From positions 1 to 40,650 of the forward strand of contig JBBCJM010000014.1 of NCBI GenBank assembly GCA_037190175.1: a stretch of 40,650 bases of DNA, written 5' to 3'. Made by a program: the position numbers and the translations under genes. The stretch comes from JBBCJM01 sp037190175. Its GTDB lineage: Bacteria; Pseudomonadota; Alphaproteobacteria; Rhodobacterales; Rhodobacteraceae. This document shows, in pieces, positions 14,707 to 22,872 of the stretch (positions within the stretch are counted from its first letter, which is position 1; the number at the start of each line of letters is the position of its first letter). The notes under the pieces are model-generated. The model saw only the letters and a list, made by a program, of their open reading frames with translations, ran no database searches and was not told the DNA's origin.

Positions 14707-15375
14707 TCAGAGCCCGTCGACGATCCGCGCCGCCTCGGCCCGCGGGTCGGTCAGCGCGCTGCGGTCCTCGCCGGGGAAGAAGCGGGCGCGGGTGGCGGTG
14801 GGCATGGGCGCGGGGTCGGCGATCACCACCCGCGGGCCGATCCGCGTGGTCTCGGCCTGCCAGCTGCGCGCCAGCGCCATCTGCCCGGCCTTGGTGGAAC
14901 CATAGGCGCCGAAGAACTTCTGCCCCGCCCGCGGGTCGTCGAAGAACACCGCCATCCCGCCATGCGCGCGCAGCAGCGGCTCCACCAGCGGGATCAGCAG
15001 GCCCGTGGCGCGCAGGTTCACCGCCACCGACTTGTCCCAGTCGCGCGCGTCCAGCGAGCCGGCGGGCGAGAGCGGTGCGGCATGGATCGCCGGATGCGCC
15101 CAGAGCCCCAGCCCGCCCCAGCGGTCGTGGATCGAGCGGCAGAGATGGCTCATCGCATCGTCGTTGGTGATGTCCATCGGCGCCAGCGTCAGCCCGCCCG
15201 CGCCGGGCAGGCCGGCGGCGCGCACCCGGTCGTCCACCTCCTCCAGCCCGCCGGTGGTGCGCGCCACGGCGACCACGTGCCAGCCGCGCAGGGCCAGCTG
15301 CTCGGCCAGCGCGGCGCCGAGGCCGCGCGAGGCGCCGGTCACCAGCGCGACGCGGGAGGGGACGGGATCGGACAT
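14707..15375 (-). CDS. SDR-family oxidoreductase lacking the usual catalytic serine
   Basis: A 222-residue short-chain dehydrogenase/reductase fold protein. The nucleotide-binding motif TGASRGLG is near the N-terminus (about residues 14-21), and the YxxxK pair is present in GAYGSTKAG. The strand that normally carries the catalytic Ser reads MAVFFDDPRAG, with no Ser 12-14 residues before the Tyr, and the usual NNAG segment is AHPAIHAA. It may therefore have altered chemistry or a non-enzymatic role. The start is the ATG of MSDPVPSR at 15375; an ATG three codons upstream is possible. It is divergent from the Lrp/AsnC gene, 154 bases away. Confidence 0.87.
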   Translation of the reverse strand: MSDPVPSRVALVTGASRGLGAALAEQLALRGWHVVAVARTTGGLEEVDDRVRAAGLPGAGGLTLAPMDITNDDAMSHLCRSIHDRWGGLGLWAHPAIHAAPLSPAGSLDARDWDKSVAVNLRATGLLIPLVEPLLRAHGGMAVFFDDPRAGQKFFGAYGSTKAGQMALARSWQAETTRIGPRVVIADPAPMPTATRARFFPGEDRSALTDPRAEAARIVDGL

Positions 15376-15529
15376 GGGCCGCATTTGGCCGGTGGAGGGG
15401 CAAAGGTCAAGTGTGCGGCGGACCGGGCCCGGTTTCGCGCAAGTCTGCGAATTTTTCTTGCCGGATCTTGAAACAATGTTGCGCCCGGCGGCGGGCCGGC
15501 CTATCTGATGCGAAAAGGGGAGGGAGGAT

Positions 15530-16030
15530 ATGGCCGCATCCAGGCTGGACCCCATCGACCGCCAGATCCTGGCCGAGCTTCAGGCCGACGGGCGGATGAC
15601 CAACGTGGAACTGGCCCGGCGGGTGGGGATCTCGGCCCCGCCCTGCTTGCGCCGGGTGCGGGCGCTGGAGGAGGCGGGGTACATCCGCGGCTATCACGCC
15701 GACATCGACGCCCGCGAACTGGGCTTCGAGGTCGCCGTCTTCGCCATGGTGCGGCTGCATTCGCAGGCCGAAGGCGACCTCTCGGCCTTCGAGAACCGCT
15801 GCCGGGCCTGGCCGCTGGTGCGCGAGTGCCACATGCTGAACGGCGAGATCGACTTCATCCTGAAATGCGTGGCCCCGGATCTGTCCACCTTCCAGTCCTT
15901 CCTGACCGGGGAACTGCTGAAGGCCGACAACGTGCACAGCGTGAAGACCAGCCTGGTGATCCGCTGCGCCAAGGACGATCCCGGCCTGCCCTTCGAGGTG
16001 CTGGAGGAACGGCTGAAGCGGAACGCCTGA
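15530..16030 (+). CDS. Lrp/AsnC-family transcriptional regulator
   Basis: A 166-residue regulator. The N-terminal helix-turn-helix LDPIDRQILAELQADGRMTNVELARRVGIS is followed by the recognition region APPCLRRVRALEEAGYI. The C-terminal RAM (AsnC-type) ligand-binding beta-alpha sandwich spans about residues 70-150. Family members sense amino acids and form octamers. GGGAGG precedes the ATG. The gene is divergent from the SDR gene, which it could control. The intergenic region has a GCAAG...CTTGC dyad around 15440-15462, but this is too weak to call an operator. Confidence 0.92.
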   Translation: MAASRLDPIDRQILAELQADGRMTNVELARRVGISAPPCLRRVRALEEAGYIRGYHADIDARELGFEVAVFAMVRLHSQAEGDLSAFENRCRAWPLVRECHMLNGEIDFILKCVAPDLSTFQSFLTGELLKADNVHSVKTSLVIRCAKDDPGLPFEVLEERLKRNA

Positions 16031-16063
16031 GCGGCGGGAGGATTGCCCAAGCGCCCCGGAACG

Positions 16064-16164
16064 GGAAAAGCGGCCCCATTGCGGCATGTCAGAGGAACAT
16101 GCCAGGGCCGCCTTCCGTGCACCGAACCCGGGGCTCGCCCGGGGACCGCGGTTTCCCGCCGTCG
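16064..16164 (-). ncRNA. Candidate structured small RNA with intrinsic terminator
   Basis: Proposed from sequence structure only. On the minus strand a perfect TTGACA stands upstream (see 16171-16199). The next about 100 bases could fold into a domain closed by GCACC with GGTGC, containing a CCCGGG-loop-CCCGGG hairpin, and then a two-part hairpin followed by TTTT. No open reading frame of note lies in it. I do not recognise a known family (not SRP, 6S, tmRNA or RNase P). It sits between the Lrp gene and a convergent 58-codon gene, so the end hairpin could alternatively serve only as the terminator of that gene. Confidence 0.35.
16066..16111 (-). terminator. Two-part hairpin followed by TTTT on the minus strand
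   Basis: The outer stem GCGGCCC (16070-16076) pairs with GGGCCGC (16105-16111), and the inner stem GGCATGT (16083-16089) with ACATGCC (16097-16103), around a seven-base loop. Read on the minus strand the stem is followed at once by TTTT (16069-16066), as in an intrinsic terminator. On the plus strand, downstream of the Lrp stop, there is no T-run. Confidence 0.5.
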
Positions 16165-16170
16165 AGGTGC

Positions 16171-16199
16171 AATGTGGCCGGAAGGTGGCCCCCTGTCAA
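16171..16199 (-). promoter_or_regulatory. Candidate sigma-70 promoter for the small RNA
   Basis: TTGACA (16199-16194 on the minus strand) is a perfect -35 element. Seventeen bases later comes CACATT, a weak -10 with three matches to TATAAT. The surrounding 16194-16240 is locally AT-rich, with TTAACTTTGACA. Weak -10 elements are common in this bacterial group, but the call is tentative. Confidence 0.3.
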
Positions 16200-16313
16200 A
16201 GTTAATCCTTAAACCCCTGTTTTCGTGGAACCAATCGAAGGCAGGGGCCGCGATTGTCTCTGCCTGCGCCACGATGCGGCGGTTTTTCGCCTTGCAGGCG
16301 ATTCGGGCGAGCC

Positions 16314-16490
16314 TCAGCGCGCGGCGATGGCGGCGGGGTTGCGCGGGCCCTGCACCGCGGCCGGGCGGCGGCGCTGGCCGCGCCGGAACGGCAGGGCGGG
16401 GATCGCGGCCGGATCGGCGCTGGCCACGATGGCCGAGGCCAGCCAGCGGCGCTTGATGCCCGGGACGGCGGTGGTCTTCGCGGTGCTCAT
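16314..16490 (-). CDS. Small basic protein of 58 residues, unknown function
   Basis: A short open frame beginning MSTAKTTAVPGIKRRWLASAI, with AAGGGGAG a few bases before the ATG. It is rich in Arg, Pro and Ala and carries no cysteine or membrane segment. The clear ribosome site, the ordered VPGIKRRWLASAI and PALPFRRGQRRRP segments, and a downstream terminator-like hairpin support a real gene. I believe similar short proteins occur in other Rhodobacterales, but cannot confirm this here. The basic charge could indicate nucleic-acid or ribosome binding, which is speculation. The 182 bases upstream, towards pgeF, hold no other gene that I can support. Confidence 0.55.
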   Translation of the reverse strand: MSTAKTTAVPGIKRRWLASAIVASADPAAIPALPFRRGQRRRPAAVQGPRNPAAIAAR

Positions 16491-16672
16491 GGTCTTCTCC
16501 CCTTGCTGTGGCGGCAGGATCGCCGGGCTTTGCGGCAGGCGAAGGGGCAGGGTGGGGAGATTTCGGGGCAGCGGGCGGCCGGCCGCGGAAGGGCGGAAAT
16601 CGCGCGCCGTCAGCCGTTTGGCCGGTATCCGTCGACAATCCCGCGGGCAGGTGCGCCCCGTTTCCGCCCGGT

Positions 16673-17422
16673 TTACAGCCGGATCGCCGAGATCAGCCGG
16701 CCATAGTCCGCCTCGCCCCGGTGCGTCGCCCGGCGGTAGGAGAAGAACCGCCCCTCGTCGCCATAGGTGCAATGGCGGGTCCATTCCGCCTGCCCGACCC
16801 CCGCCGCCCGCAGCCGCCACAGGCAGTAGCCGGGCAGGTCGAACATCGGCTTGGCCCCCGGCCCGTTGGCGAAGAAGCGCGCCGTCTCGGGATCGTCGTC
16901 CAGGAATCCTCGCGCGAAGTCGTGGCCCACCTCATAGGCGGCCTGGCTGATTGTGGGGCCGATGACCGCCGCGATGCGCTCCGCGCGGGCGCCCAGCCCC
17001 TCCATGGCGCTGACCGTCACCTCCAGCACCCCCGCCTTCGCCCCGCGCCAGCCCGCGTGCGCCGCGCCGACGACCCCCGCCGCGCGGTCGGCCAGCAGCA
17101 CCGGGGCGCAGTCGGCGGTCAGCACGGCCAGCACGAGTCCCGGGGTGGCGGTGACCAGCGCGTCGGCCTGCGGGCAGTCCGCGGGCGGGGCGGAGAGCGC
17201 GACGGCGCGGTCGGAATGCACCTGGTGCACGGTGATCAGGTCCCCCGGCGCGGCCCCCAGCGCCTCGGCCACCCGGGCGCGGTTGATCGCCACCGCCTCG
17301 GCCAGGTCCGAGGAGCCGGGGCCGCAGTTCAGCCCCTGGAAGATGCCCGAGGAGGCGCCGCCGCGGCGGGTGAAGAACCCGTGGCGCGGGGGCAGGGCGG
17401 GATGGGTGATGGCGTCCAGCAT
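16673..17422 (-). CDS. pgeF: Purine nucleoside phosphorylase / laccase-domain protein (YfiH/PgeF family)
   Basis: A 249-residue member of the YfiH/COG1496 family, once annotated as polyphenol oxidase. It is now known to act on purine nucleosides and, in some bacteria, on peptidoglycan-editing substrates. The zinc-site segments are visible: HQVHSD, LTADCAPVLL with the conserved Cys, and GAAHAGWRG with the conserved His. FFTRRGGASSGIFQGLNCG is the typical N-terminal motif. The ATG at 17422 overlaps the stop of midA by one base. It is the last gene of the lgt-midA-pgeF operon, an order conserved in many alphaproteobacteria. Confidence 0.93.
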   Translation of the reverse strand: MLDAITHPALPPRHGFFTRRGGASSGIFQGLNCGPGSSDLAEAVAINRARVAEALGAAPGDLITVHQVHSDRAVALSAPPADCPQADALVTATPGLVLAVLTADCAPVLLADRAAGVVGAAHAGWRGAKAGVLEVTVSAMEGLGARAERIAAVIGPTISQAAYEVGHDFARGFLDDDPETARFFANGPGAKPMFDLPGYCLWRLRAAGVGQAEWTRHCTYGDEGRFFSYRRATHRGEADYGRLISAIRL

Positions 17423-18486
17423 CAGGCGAATCCGGGTGGCGGCGGGGCGCCCGGGCGGGTCAGGCCCAGGACTTTGAACAACGAACCCATTTCGTCCGGG
17501 TGGGTCAAGCGGCGAAGGGCGGCAAGGTGGCTGTCCAGCGCCGCCCCGCCCAACCCCTGCGCCAGCCGCCCGGCGCGTGCCTCGATCCCCAGCGCGGTGA
17601 GGAACTGGCCTTGCGTACAGTAGCGGTGGGGCGGCGCGGCCGAGAGCGCCAGCGCCTCGAAATCCACATGCGCGGTCAGGTCGGCCAGCCCCGGCTCGGC
17701 CAGCGGGTCGGTGAAGGCATGGCCCCTGACCGCCTGCAAGGTGTCGCCCCGCGAGCGCCAGCCGCCATAGTCGATGATGAGGGCCAGCCCGCCGTGGTGG
17801 TGCAGGCGGTGGGCGATGTTGCCGACGATGAACCCGGCGAGCGGGCAGATCTCGATCACCGTCCCGGAAGGTTCGGCCCGGAACCGCGGGCCTGTCAGCG
17901 CGGGGTCGACCGGGTCGGACAGGCCGAAGGCCAGCGCGCCATCGCGCAGCCCCACCAGCCGCTCGCGCCAGCCGTCGCCGTCGCGCTGGAACTGGCGGAT
18001 CGGCAGGGCGTCGAAGAACTCGTTGGCGATGAGGAACAGCGGCTGCTCGGGCAGGTCGGCCACCGATTGCAGCCAGCGAAGGCCGTGGTCCACCTGCCGG
18101 CCGACCGTCTTTTCCTGGACCTGCCGCAGGATGGGCGAGGCCTCCACCAGCACCACCTGAGCCGCCGCATGGAACCCCGGCACGCCCCGGGTGGCGCGCA
18201 GCAGGTCGGCCATCAGCGTGCCCCGCCCGGGGCCCAGTTCGGCCAGGGTGAAGGGGGCGGGCGCGCCCTGGTCCAGCCAGGCCTGCGCGAGGGCCAGGCC
18301 GACCAGTTCCCCGAACATCTGGGAAATCTCCGGCGCGGTGGTGAAGTCGCCCGCGGCGCCCAGCGGGTCGCGGGTGGTGTAGTAGCCATGCCCGGGGTGC
18401 AGCAGGCATTCGGCCATGTAGTCGGCCACCGTCATCGGCCCCGCCGCCGCGATCCGCTGGACCAGCAGGCGGGCCAGCGGGGTCAT
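17422..18486 (-). CDS. MidA/NDUFAF7-like class I SAM-dependent methyltransferase
   Basis: A 354-residue protein of COG1565. The SAM-binding glycine motif is AELGPGRGTLMADLLRA, and the family N-terminus MTVADYMAECLLHPGHGYYTTRDPLGAAGDFTTAPEIS (seen in two parts: ADYMAECLLHPGHGYY and GDFTTAPEISQMFGE) is clear. The segments IANEFFDALPIRQF and IIDYG are also typical. The mitochondrial homologue NDUFAF7 methylates an arginine of complex I subunit NDUFS2, and the bacterial protein is assumed to do similarly. The ATG at 18486 overlaps the lgt stop (ATGA), and its own stop overlaps the pgeF start, so all three are coupled. Confidence 0.92.
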   Translation of the reverse strand: MTPLARLLVQRIAAAGPMTVADYMAECLLHPGHGYYTTRDPLGAAGDFTTAPEISQMFGELVGLALAQAWLDQGAPAPFTLAELGPGRGTLMADLLRATRGVPGFHAAAQVVLVEASPILRQVQEKTVGRQVDHGLRWLQSVADLPEQPLFLIANEFFDALPIRQFQRDGDGWRERLVGLRDGALAFGLSDPVDPALTGPRFRAEPSGTVIEICPLAGFIVGNIAHRLHHHGGLALIIDYGGWRSRGDTLQAVRGHAFTDPLAEPGLADLTAHVDFEALALSAAPPHRYCTQGQFLTALGIEARAGRLAQGLGGAALDSHLAALRRLTHPDEMGSLFKVLGLTRPGAPPPPGFA

Positions 18487-19361
18487 CCCCGGCGCGCCCG
18501 CAAGACGAACCACAGGCCGACGACGATCATCGGCAAGGACAGGATCTGCCCCATGGTCAGCCCCCAGCCGTCGAGATGCAGCGCCAGCCCCAGCGGGTTG
18601 CCGGGGCCGACGAACTGCGCATCCGGCTGGCGCACGAACTCCACCAGGAAGCGGGCGAGGCCGTAGCCCGCGAAGAACACCCCGGCCACCGCGCCGGGCC
18701 GGGTCAGCCAGCGGCGGCCCCAGACCAGCCAGATCAGCACCAGGCCCAGGACCAGCCCCTCCAGCCCGGCCTCGTAGAGTTGCGACGGATGGCGGCCGCA
18801 GACGCCTTCGACCCCCGGGCAGTCCTGCGCCGCGGCCCCGGGAAAGGCCACCGCCCAGGGCAGGTCGGTGGGCCGGCCCCAGAGCTCGGCGTTGATGAAG
18901 TTGGCGATCCGGCCCAGCAGCAGCCCGGGCGGCGTGGCCAGCGCCAAGAGGTCGGCCACCTTCAGCATCGGCAGATGCTCCAGCCGGCAGAACAGCAGCC
19001 CCGCGACGACGACCCCCAGGAACCCGCCGTGGAAGGACATGCCGCCCTGCCAGACCATGGGGATCTCCAGCGGATGGGCCAGGTAATACGCGGGCTGGTA
19101 GAACAGCACGAAGCCCAGCCGCCCGCCCAGGATCACGCCGACGATGATCCAGGTCACGAACCGCTCCACCTGCTCGCGGCTCATCGCCGGGCTGCCGCCC
19201 CAGAGCGCGGGCTGCGCCACCGCCCGGCGGGCCAGGAGCCAGCCCAGCACGATCCCCACGATATAGGCCATCGCGTACCAGCGCAGCGCCAGCGTGGTGC
19301 CGAAGACCTCGATGGCGAAGATGTCGGGCGAGAGGGCGGGGAAGGGCAGGGGGTTCGACAA
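18483..19361 (-). CDS. lgt: Prolipoprotein diacylglyceryl transferase
   Basis: A 292-residue polytopic inner-membrane enzyme that moves diacylglycerol from phosphatidylglycerol to the lipobox cysteine of prolipoproteins. Seven hydrophobic segments are visible. Family signatures are RWYAMAYIVG, SFHGGFLGV (catalytic-region His and Gly-Gly) and GRIANFINAELWGRPT, which contains the essential Arg-Asn stretch. YGLARFLVEFVRQPD closes the protein. The length is normal. It is the first gene of the operon with midA and pgeF, divergent from ubiK with 116 bases between them. Confidence 0.97.
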   Translation of the reverse strand: MSNPLPFPALSPDIFAIEVFGTTLALRWYAMAYIVGIVLGWLLARRAVAQPALWGGSPAMSREQVERFVTWIIVGVILGGRLGFVLFYQPAYYLAHPLEIPMVWQGGMSFHGGFLGVVVAGLLFCRLEHLPMLKVADLLALATPPGLLLGRIANFINAELWGRPTDLPWAVAFPGAAAQDCPGVEGVCGRHPSQLYEAGLEGLVLGLVLIWLVWGRRWLTRPGAVAGVFFAGYGLARFLVEFVRQPDAQFVGPGNPLGLALHLDGWGLTMGQILSLPMIVVGLWFVLRARRG

Positions 19362-19477
19362 GGGGCCTCCTCGAGCTCAGCGCCCGGGTTTGTCGGCGGC
19401 GTCCGCGGCGAAGTCAACCGCAGGGGTTGCCGCGGCGCGGGCGGGCGCGCATATCAGGCGCAGAGATGGAGGCGCCC

Positions 19478-19747
19478 ATGCAGACCCGAGCCAAGATTCT
19501 CGACGACCTGTCGCAGCTGATGACCAACGCCATGGGCGTGGCGCAGGGCGCCCGCGCCGAGGCCGAGACGGCGATGAAGGGTCTTGTCGACCGCTGGATC
19601 GCCGACCGCGACCTGGTGACGCGGGAGGAGTTCGAGGCGATGCGCGCGATCGCTTTGAACGCCCGCGAGGAGGCCGCCGCGCTGGCCCTGCGGGTGGCCG
19701 CGCTGGAGGCCGGGCTGGCCGAGAAGAAGGCGGCGAAGAAGGGCTGA
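19478..19747 (+). CDS. ubiK: Ubiquinone biosynthesis accessory factor UbiK family (BMFP, YqiC-like)
   Basis: An 89-residue helical protein. The N-terminal half KILDDLSQLMTNAMGVAQGAR and the C-terminal coiled coil EEAAALALRVAALEAGLAEKKAAKKG, with a Lys-rich tail, match the BMFP/UbiK family. UbiK helps the soluble UbiJ-containing complex for aerobic ubiquinone synthesis and can bind membranes. I chose the ATG at 19478 because GGAGG lies five bases before it; an in-frame ATG at 19466 has no such site. It is alone in its orientation here; the sugar transferase begins about 175 bases later. Confidence 0.88.
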   Translation: MQTRAKILDDLSQLMTNAMGVAQGARAEAETAMKGLVDRWIADRDLVTREEFEAMRAIALNAREEAAALALRVAALEAGLAEKKAAKKG

Positions 19748-19922
19748 ACCGGCTCGCGGGATCGTTTGCGTTCCAATAACGTCACGTCAGAGTTGATCCC
19801 GCTCCGAGACGTGCATCGGAAGGTGGTGTATACAGCCGCCGCGATCCGGAATCGGACCGCCGCACCGCACCCGCCGACCGTCGGGTGGCTGCGTTTCACC
19901 CCTCTGGTCCATGTGCCCCGCG

Positions 19923-20582
19923 ATGACCACCGCCGTCCTGCGCCTTCCCGCCTTTCTTCCTGCGGCACCGCGCCGCTTCGGTTCCGGCCCATCGTGGAAG
20001 CGGCCGCTGGACCTGGTGCTGGTGCTTCTGGCGCTGGCCACGCTCTGGCCGCTGTTCCTGGTGCTGGCCGTGGCGGTGCGCGCCACCAGCCCCGGCCCCG
20101 CCTTCTTCGTGCAGGAGCGGGTGGGCCGCGGCGGGCGCCGGTTCGGGATGGTGAAGTTCCGCTCGATGTATGCGGACGCCGAGGCGCGGCGGTCGGAACT
20201 GCTGGCCGGCAGCGACCGGCCGGGGCTGTGCTTCAAGATGAAGGACGACCCGCGCGTCACGCCCTTGGGCCGGTTCCTGCGCCGCACCTCGCTGGACGAG
20301 CTGCCGCAGCTGTGGAACGTGCTCAGGGGCGAGATGAGCCTGGTCGGCCCCCGCCCCGCGCTGCCCGCCGAGGTGGCGGAATACCCCGCCGCCGCGCTGG
20401 GCCGGCTGGAGGCGCTGCCGGGGATCACCGGGGTCTGGCAGGTCTCGGGCCGCGCCGAGGTGGGGTTCGACGAGATGGTGCGGATGGACCTGCGCTATGT
20501 GCGCAACCGGAGCCTGGCGGGCGACCTGTCCATCCTGGCCCGCACGGTGGGCGTGGTGCTGCGGGGCCGCGGGGCGTATTGA
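19923..20582 (+). CDS. Bacterial sugar transferase (undecaprenyl-phosphate glycosylphosphotransferase, ExoY/WcaJ catalytic domain)
   Basis: A 219-residue enzyme with only the C-terminal catalytic half of WbaP/WcaJ proteins. It has one membrane helix (about 30-52), then the signature blocks VQERVGRGGRRFGMVKFRSM, DDPRVTPLGRFLRRTSLDELPQLWNVLRGEMSLVGPRP (in two parts: DPRVTPLGRFLRRTSLDE and LPQLWNVLRGEMSLVGPRP) and PGITGVWQVSGR. Such enzymes put the first sugar phosphate on undecaprenyl phosphate at the cytoplasmic face for exopolysaccharide assembly. The start is uncertain: ATG 19923 or ATG 19911, neither with a clear ribosome site. No other polysaccharide gene is adjacent. The 175 bases upstream contain no gene that I can support. 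Confidence 0.92.
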   Translation: MTTAVLRLPAFLPAAPRRFGSGPSWKRPLDLVLVLLALATLWPLFLVLAVAVRATSPGPAFFVQERVGRGGRRFGMVKFRSMYADAEARRSELLAGSDRPGLCFKMKDDPRVTPLGRFLRRTSLDELPQLWNVLRGEMSLVGPRPALPAEVAEYPAAALGRLEALPGITGVWQVSGRAEVGFDEMVRMDLRYVRNRSLAGDLSILARTVGVVLRGRGAY

Positions 20583-20600
20583 GGGCGGGAAAAGCGGAAA

Positions 20601-20629
20601 GGGGCGGGGGTGTTCCCCCGCCCCTTTTT
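20601..20629. terminator. Strong intrinsic terminator between sugar transferase and hmuR
   Basis: A perfect ten-base-pair stem starts with GGGGCGGGGG (20601-20610), has the loop TGTT, closes at 20624, and is followed by TTTTT (20625-20629). It stands 18 bases after the sugar-transferase stop. On the other strand the stem is followed by TTTCCG, so it may also stop transcripts of the convergent hmuR gene. Confidence 0.93.
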
Positions 20630-20645
20630 CATGGATGGCGGCCGC

Positions 20646-22790
20646 CTACCAGGTCAGCGCCTTGGCCAGGCTCAGCTTGAAGGTGCGGCCGCGGCCGGGA
20701 TCCAGCGACAGGTTGTTCTGGTAGGACTTGTCGAACACGTTCTCGACCCCGAACTGCACGTCGAAGCCCTGCAGCGCGCCGGCCTGCGGCTTCCAGGTGA
20801 CGAAGACGTCGTGCACGTCATAGGGCCGGTAGGTGGCCGTGGTCAGGCTGCCGGTGGTGGTGCTGCGGGTCGAGGTGGTGATCCCGTCCACGAAGGTGGC
20901 CCGCCAGCCGAATTCCAGCCCGCGGTCGGGGATGCGGAAGCCCAGCGTCAGCGCCACGTTCTCGGCCGGGGTGCTGGAGGGCGTGTAGGCATAGGATTGC
21001 CCCAACGTCGCCGGCACGATGCTGACCCCCTCGGCCTTGCCGCGCACGTTGGAATAGGCAAGCCGGGTGAAGAACCGCTCGGTCTCGTAGCCCGCCTCGA
21101 TCTCGGCGCCCCAGAAGTTCGCGTCCTCGGCGTTGAAGAAGAAGGCCGCGTCGGCCACGTTCGGGGTGGTGGTGATGAAGTCGTTGATCCGGTTCTTGAA
21201 GGCGGTGGCCTTGATCTGCAGGCTGTCGCCCGACCGGAACACGTCCTGCCGCGAATAGGCCACGCCCAGTTCCACGGCGATGGCGGTTTCCTTGTCCAGA
21301 TCGACCGCCGGCGGCTTGGTGGCCGACCAGGAATACAACTCGTCCAGCGTCGGCAGCCGCTGGGTGCGGGCGACCGAGCCGAAGACCGAGAAGTCGTCGG
21401 TCACCCGGTACATCGCGGCCAGCGTCAGCGCGGTGGCGGTATCGGAAACCGAGCTGCCACCCTGCACGCCCTCGCCGGGACGGCGGCGGGCGAAGTCCAC
21501 CCGCGCGCCGGGGATGATGGTCAGCCGGTCGCCCACCTCGATCTCGGCCTGGGCGTAGAGGCCGACCTTGTTGTCGCGGCCCTGCGGGTGGAAGTTCAGC
21601 GGGCCGGCCGATTCCGCCACCCGCTTCTGCGTGCTGGCCTGCAGGCCGAAGGTCAGCCAGGCGTCCCAGCCCGCGCCGGTGACGGTGGCGGTGTTCTCGG
21701 CCTTCAGCGACAGGGTGCGATAGGCATAGTCCACGTCGCAGAACACGTTGTTGTTCGAGGGCGTGGGCGAGCAGGCCTGCGGTTCGCCGTCGAGGTTCAC
21801 CGCATCCCGCTGGCTGACCGCGGTGTTCGACCAGGACAGCTGCACGCGGGGGTTCAGCCAGTCGCTGTCGGTCACCGCATCCCAGCTGACGGCCACCGTG
21901 TCGTCGGTCACGTCGCGCTTGACGTAGCCGAAGGTGTTCAGCGTATTGGAAAAGCCGGTGTTGGTGCTGCCGCCGGTCTGCGCCAGCGCGGCGCGGTCGG
22001 TGTCGCTTTCGAACCGCTGCCAGGACAGCCGGACGGTCTGGTTGCCGCCCAGCCGGAAGGTGCCCTTCAGCAGCGCGCTGGCCGAGCGGCTTTCGCTGCC
22101 CGGTACCACCAAATCCTCCCCGGCCTTGAAATCGTCGTTCTCGCGATAGCCCAGCGCGGCCAGGAACTCGCTGCCCGCCGAGGTGCGGGTGGCGTAGATG
22201 CCCGAGACGAAGCCGCCCTCGCCGTTCGAATCGAGCCCGAACTTCAGCCGCACCGCGTTGTTCTTGCCGTCGGGCAGGAAGTCGCCCGCGTCCTTGGTGG
22301 TGAAGTTGATCGCGCCGCCGATGGCGCCCGAGCCGTAGAGCGTGGCCGAGGCCGGGCCGCGCAGCACCTCGACGCGCTTGTAAAGCTCGGGCTCGCTGAA
22401 GAACGAGCCCAGCCGGTACTGTTCGTAGAACTTCGGCACCCCGTCCACGGTCACCGCGATCCGCGCCTCGGAAGCAGTCTGCTCGGTCAGGCCGATGCCG
22501 CGGATGTTGAAGGCCAGGCCCAGCGGCCGGTCCGAACCCGCGGTCTGCACCCCGGGCACGTTGCGGAACATCTCGCCCACCGTGGCCGGCTGCTCGCGGT
22601 CCAGGTCCTCCTGCTCGACCGCGGTCACGGCCTGGGGCGTGTCGATCGCCACCTTCTGCTGGCCGGCGCCGAAGACCAGCCGGCCCAGGAAGGTGCCGCC
22701 GCCATCCTGCGCGGCGGCGGGCGCTGCGATCAGCGCGGCGATGGCGACGGTGGACAGGAGCCGGCCGGGGCCGGGTGCGGGGCGGGACAT
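20646..22790 (-). CDS. hmuR: TonB-dependent haem/haemoglobin receptor
   Basis: A 714-residue outer-membrane receptor. A signal peptide covers residues 1-27 (cut after PAAA). The plug domain has VGEMFRNVPGVQTAG, FNIRGIG and VEVLRGPASATLYGSGAIGGAINFTTK, and a 22-strand barrel ends in the terminal aromatic-type motif FKLSLAKALTW. It matches the haemoglobin/transferrin-type receptor family. It brings haem into the periplasm using TonB energy. AGAGGAAAG precedes the ATG. It is divergent from hmuSTUV, which encode the rest of the uptake path, so the locus is complete apart from TonB-ExbBD. Iron- or haem-dependent control from the shared 213-base region is expected. Confidence 0.93.
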   Translation of the reverse strand: MSRPAPGPGRLLSTVAIAALIAAPAAAQDGGGTFLGRLVFGAGQQKVAIDTPQAVTAVEQEDLDREQPATVGEMFRNVPGVQTAGSDRPLGLAFNIRGIGLTEQTASEARIAVTVDGVPKFYEQYRLGSFFSEPELYKRVEVLRGPASATLYGSGAIGGAINFTTKDAGDFLPDGKNNAVRLKFGLDSNGEGGFVSGIYATRTSAGSEFLAALGYRENDDFKAGEDLVVPGSESRSASALLKGTFRLGGNQTVRLSWQRFESDTDRAALAQTGGSTNTGFSNTLNTFGYVKRDVTDDTVAVSWDAVTDSDWLNPRVQLSWSNTAVSQRDAVNLDGEPQACSPTPSNNNVFCDVDYAYRTLSLKAENTATVTGAGWDAWLTFGLQASTQKRVAESAGPLNFHPQGRDNKVGLYAQAEIEVGDRLTIIPGARVDFARRRPGEGVQGGSSVSDTATALTLAAMYRVTDDFSVFGSVARTQRLPTLDELYSWSATKPPAVDLDKETAIAVELGVAYSRQDVFRSGDSLQIKATAFKNRINDFITTTPNVADAAFFFNAEDANFWGAEIEAGYETERFFTRLAYSNVRGKAEGVSIVPATLGQSYAYTPSSTPAENVALTLGFRIPDRGLEFGWRATFVDGITTSTRSTTTGSLTTATYRPYDVHDVFVTWKPQAGALQGFDVQFGVENVFDKSYQNNLSLDPGRGRTFKLSLAKALTW

Positions 22791-22872
22791 GCGCTTTCCT
22801 CTTTGCAGCAGCGTGGGGGTGGCGGCTGGCGGAAAGGCGCTGGCTCGGGGTCTTGCACCGGGAACCGCGCCG

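Noticed and set aside
16270..16305. Hairpin CGCCTTGCAGGCG next to TTTTT, as terminator of the 58-codon gene
   Set aside because: The T-run lies on the wrong side; on the minus strand the stem is followed by A residues, not T.
19800..19860. GTATAC and CACGT-like short palindromes upstream of the sugar transferase, as a quorum-sensing or other operator
   Set aside because: Too short and without a second matching site; no luxR-type gene is near.
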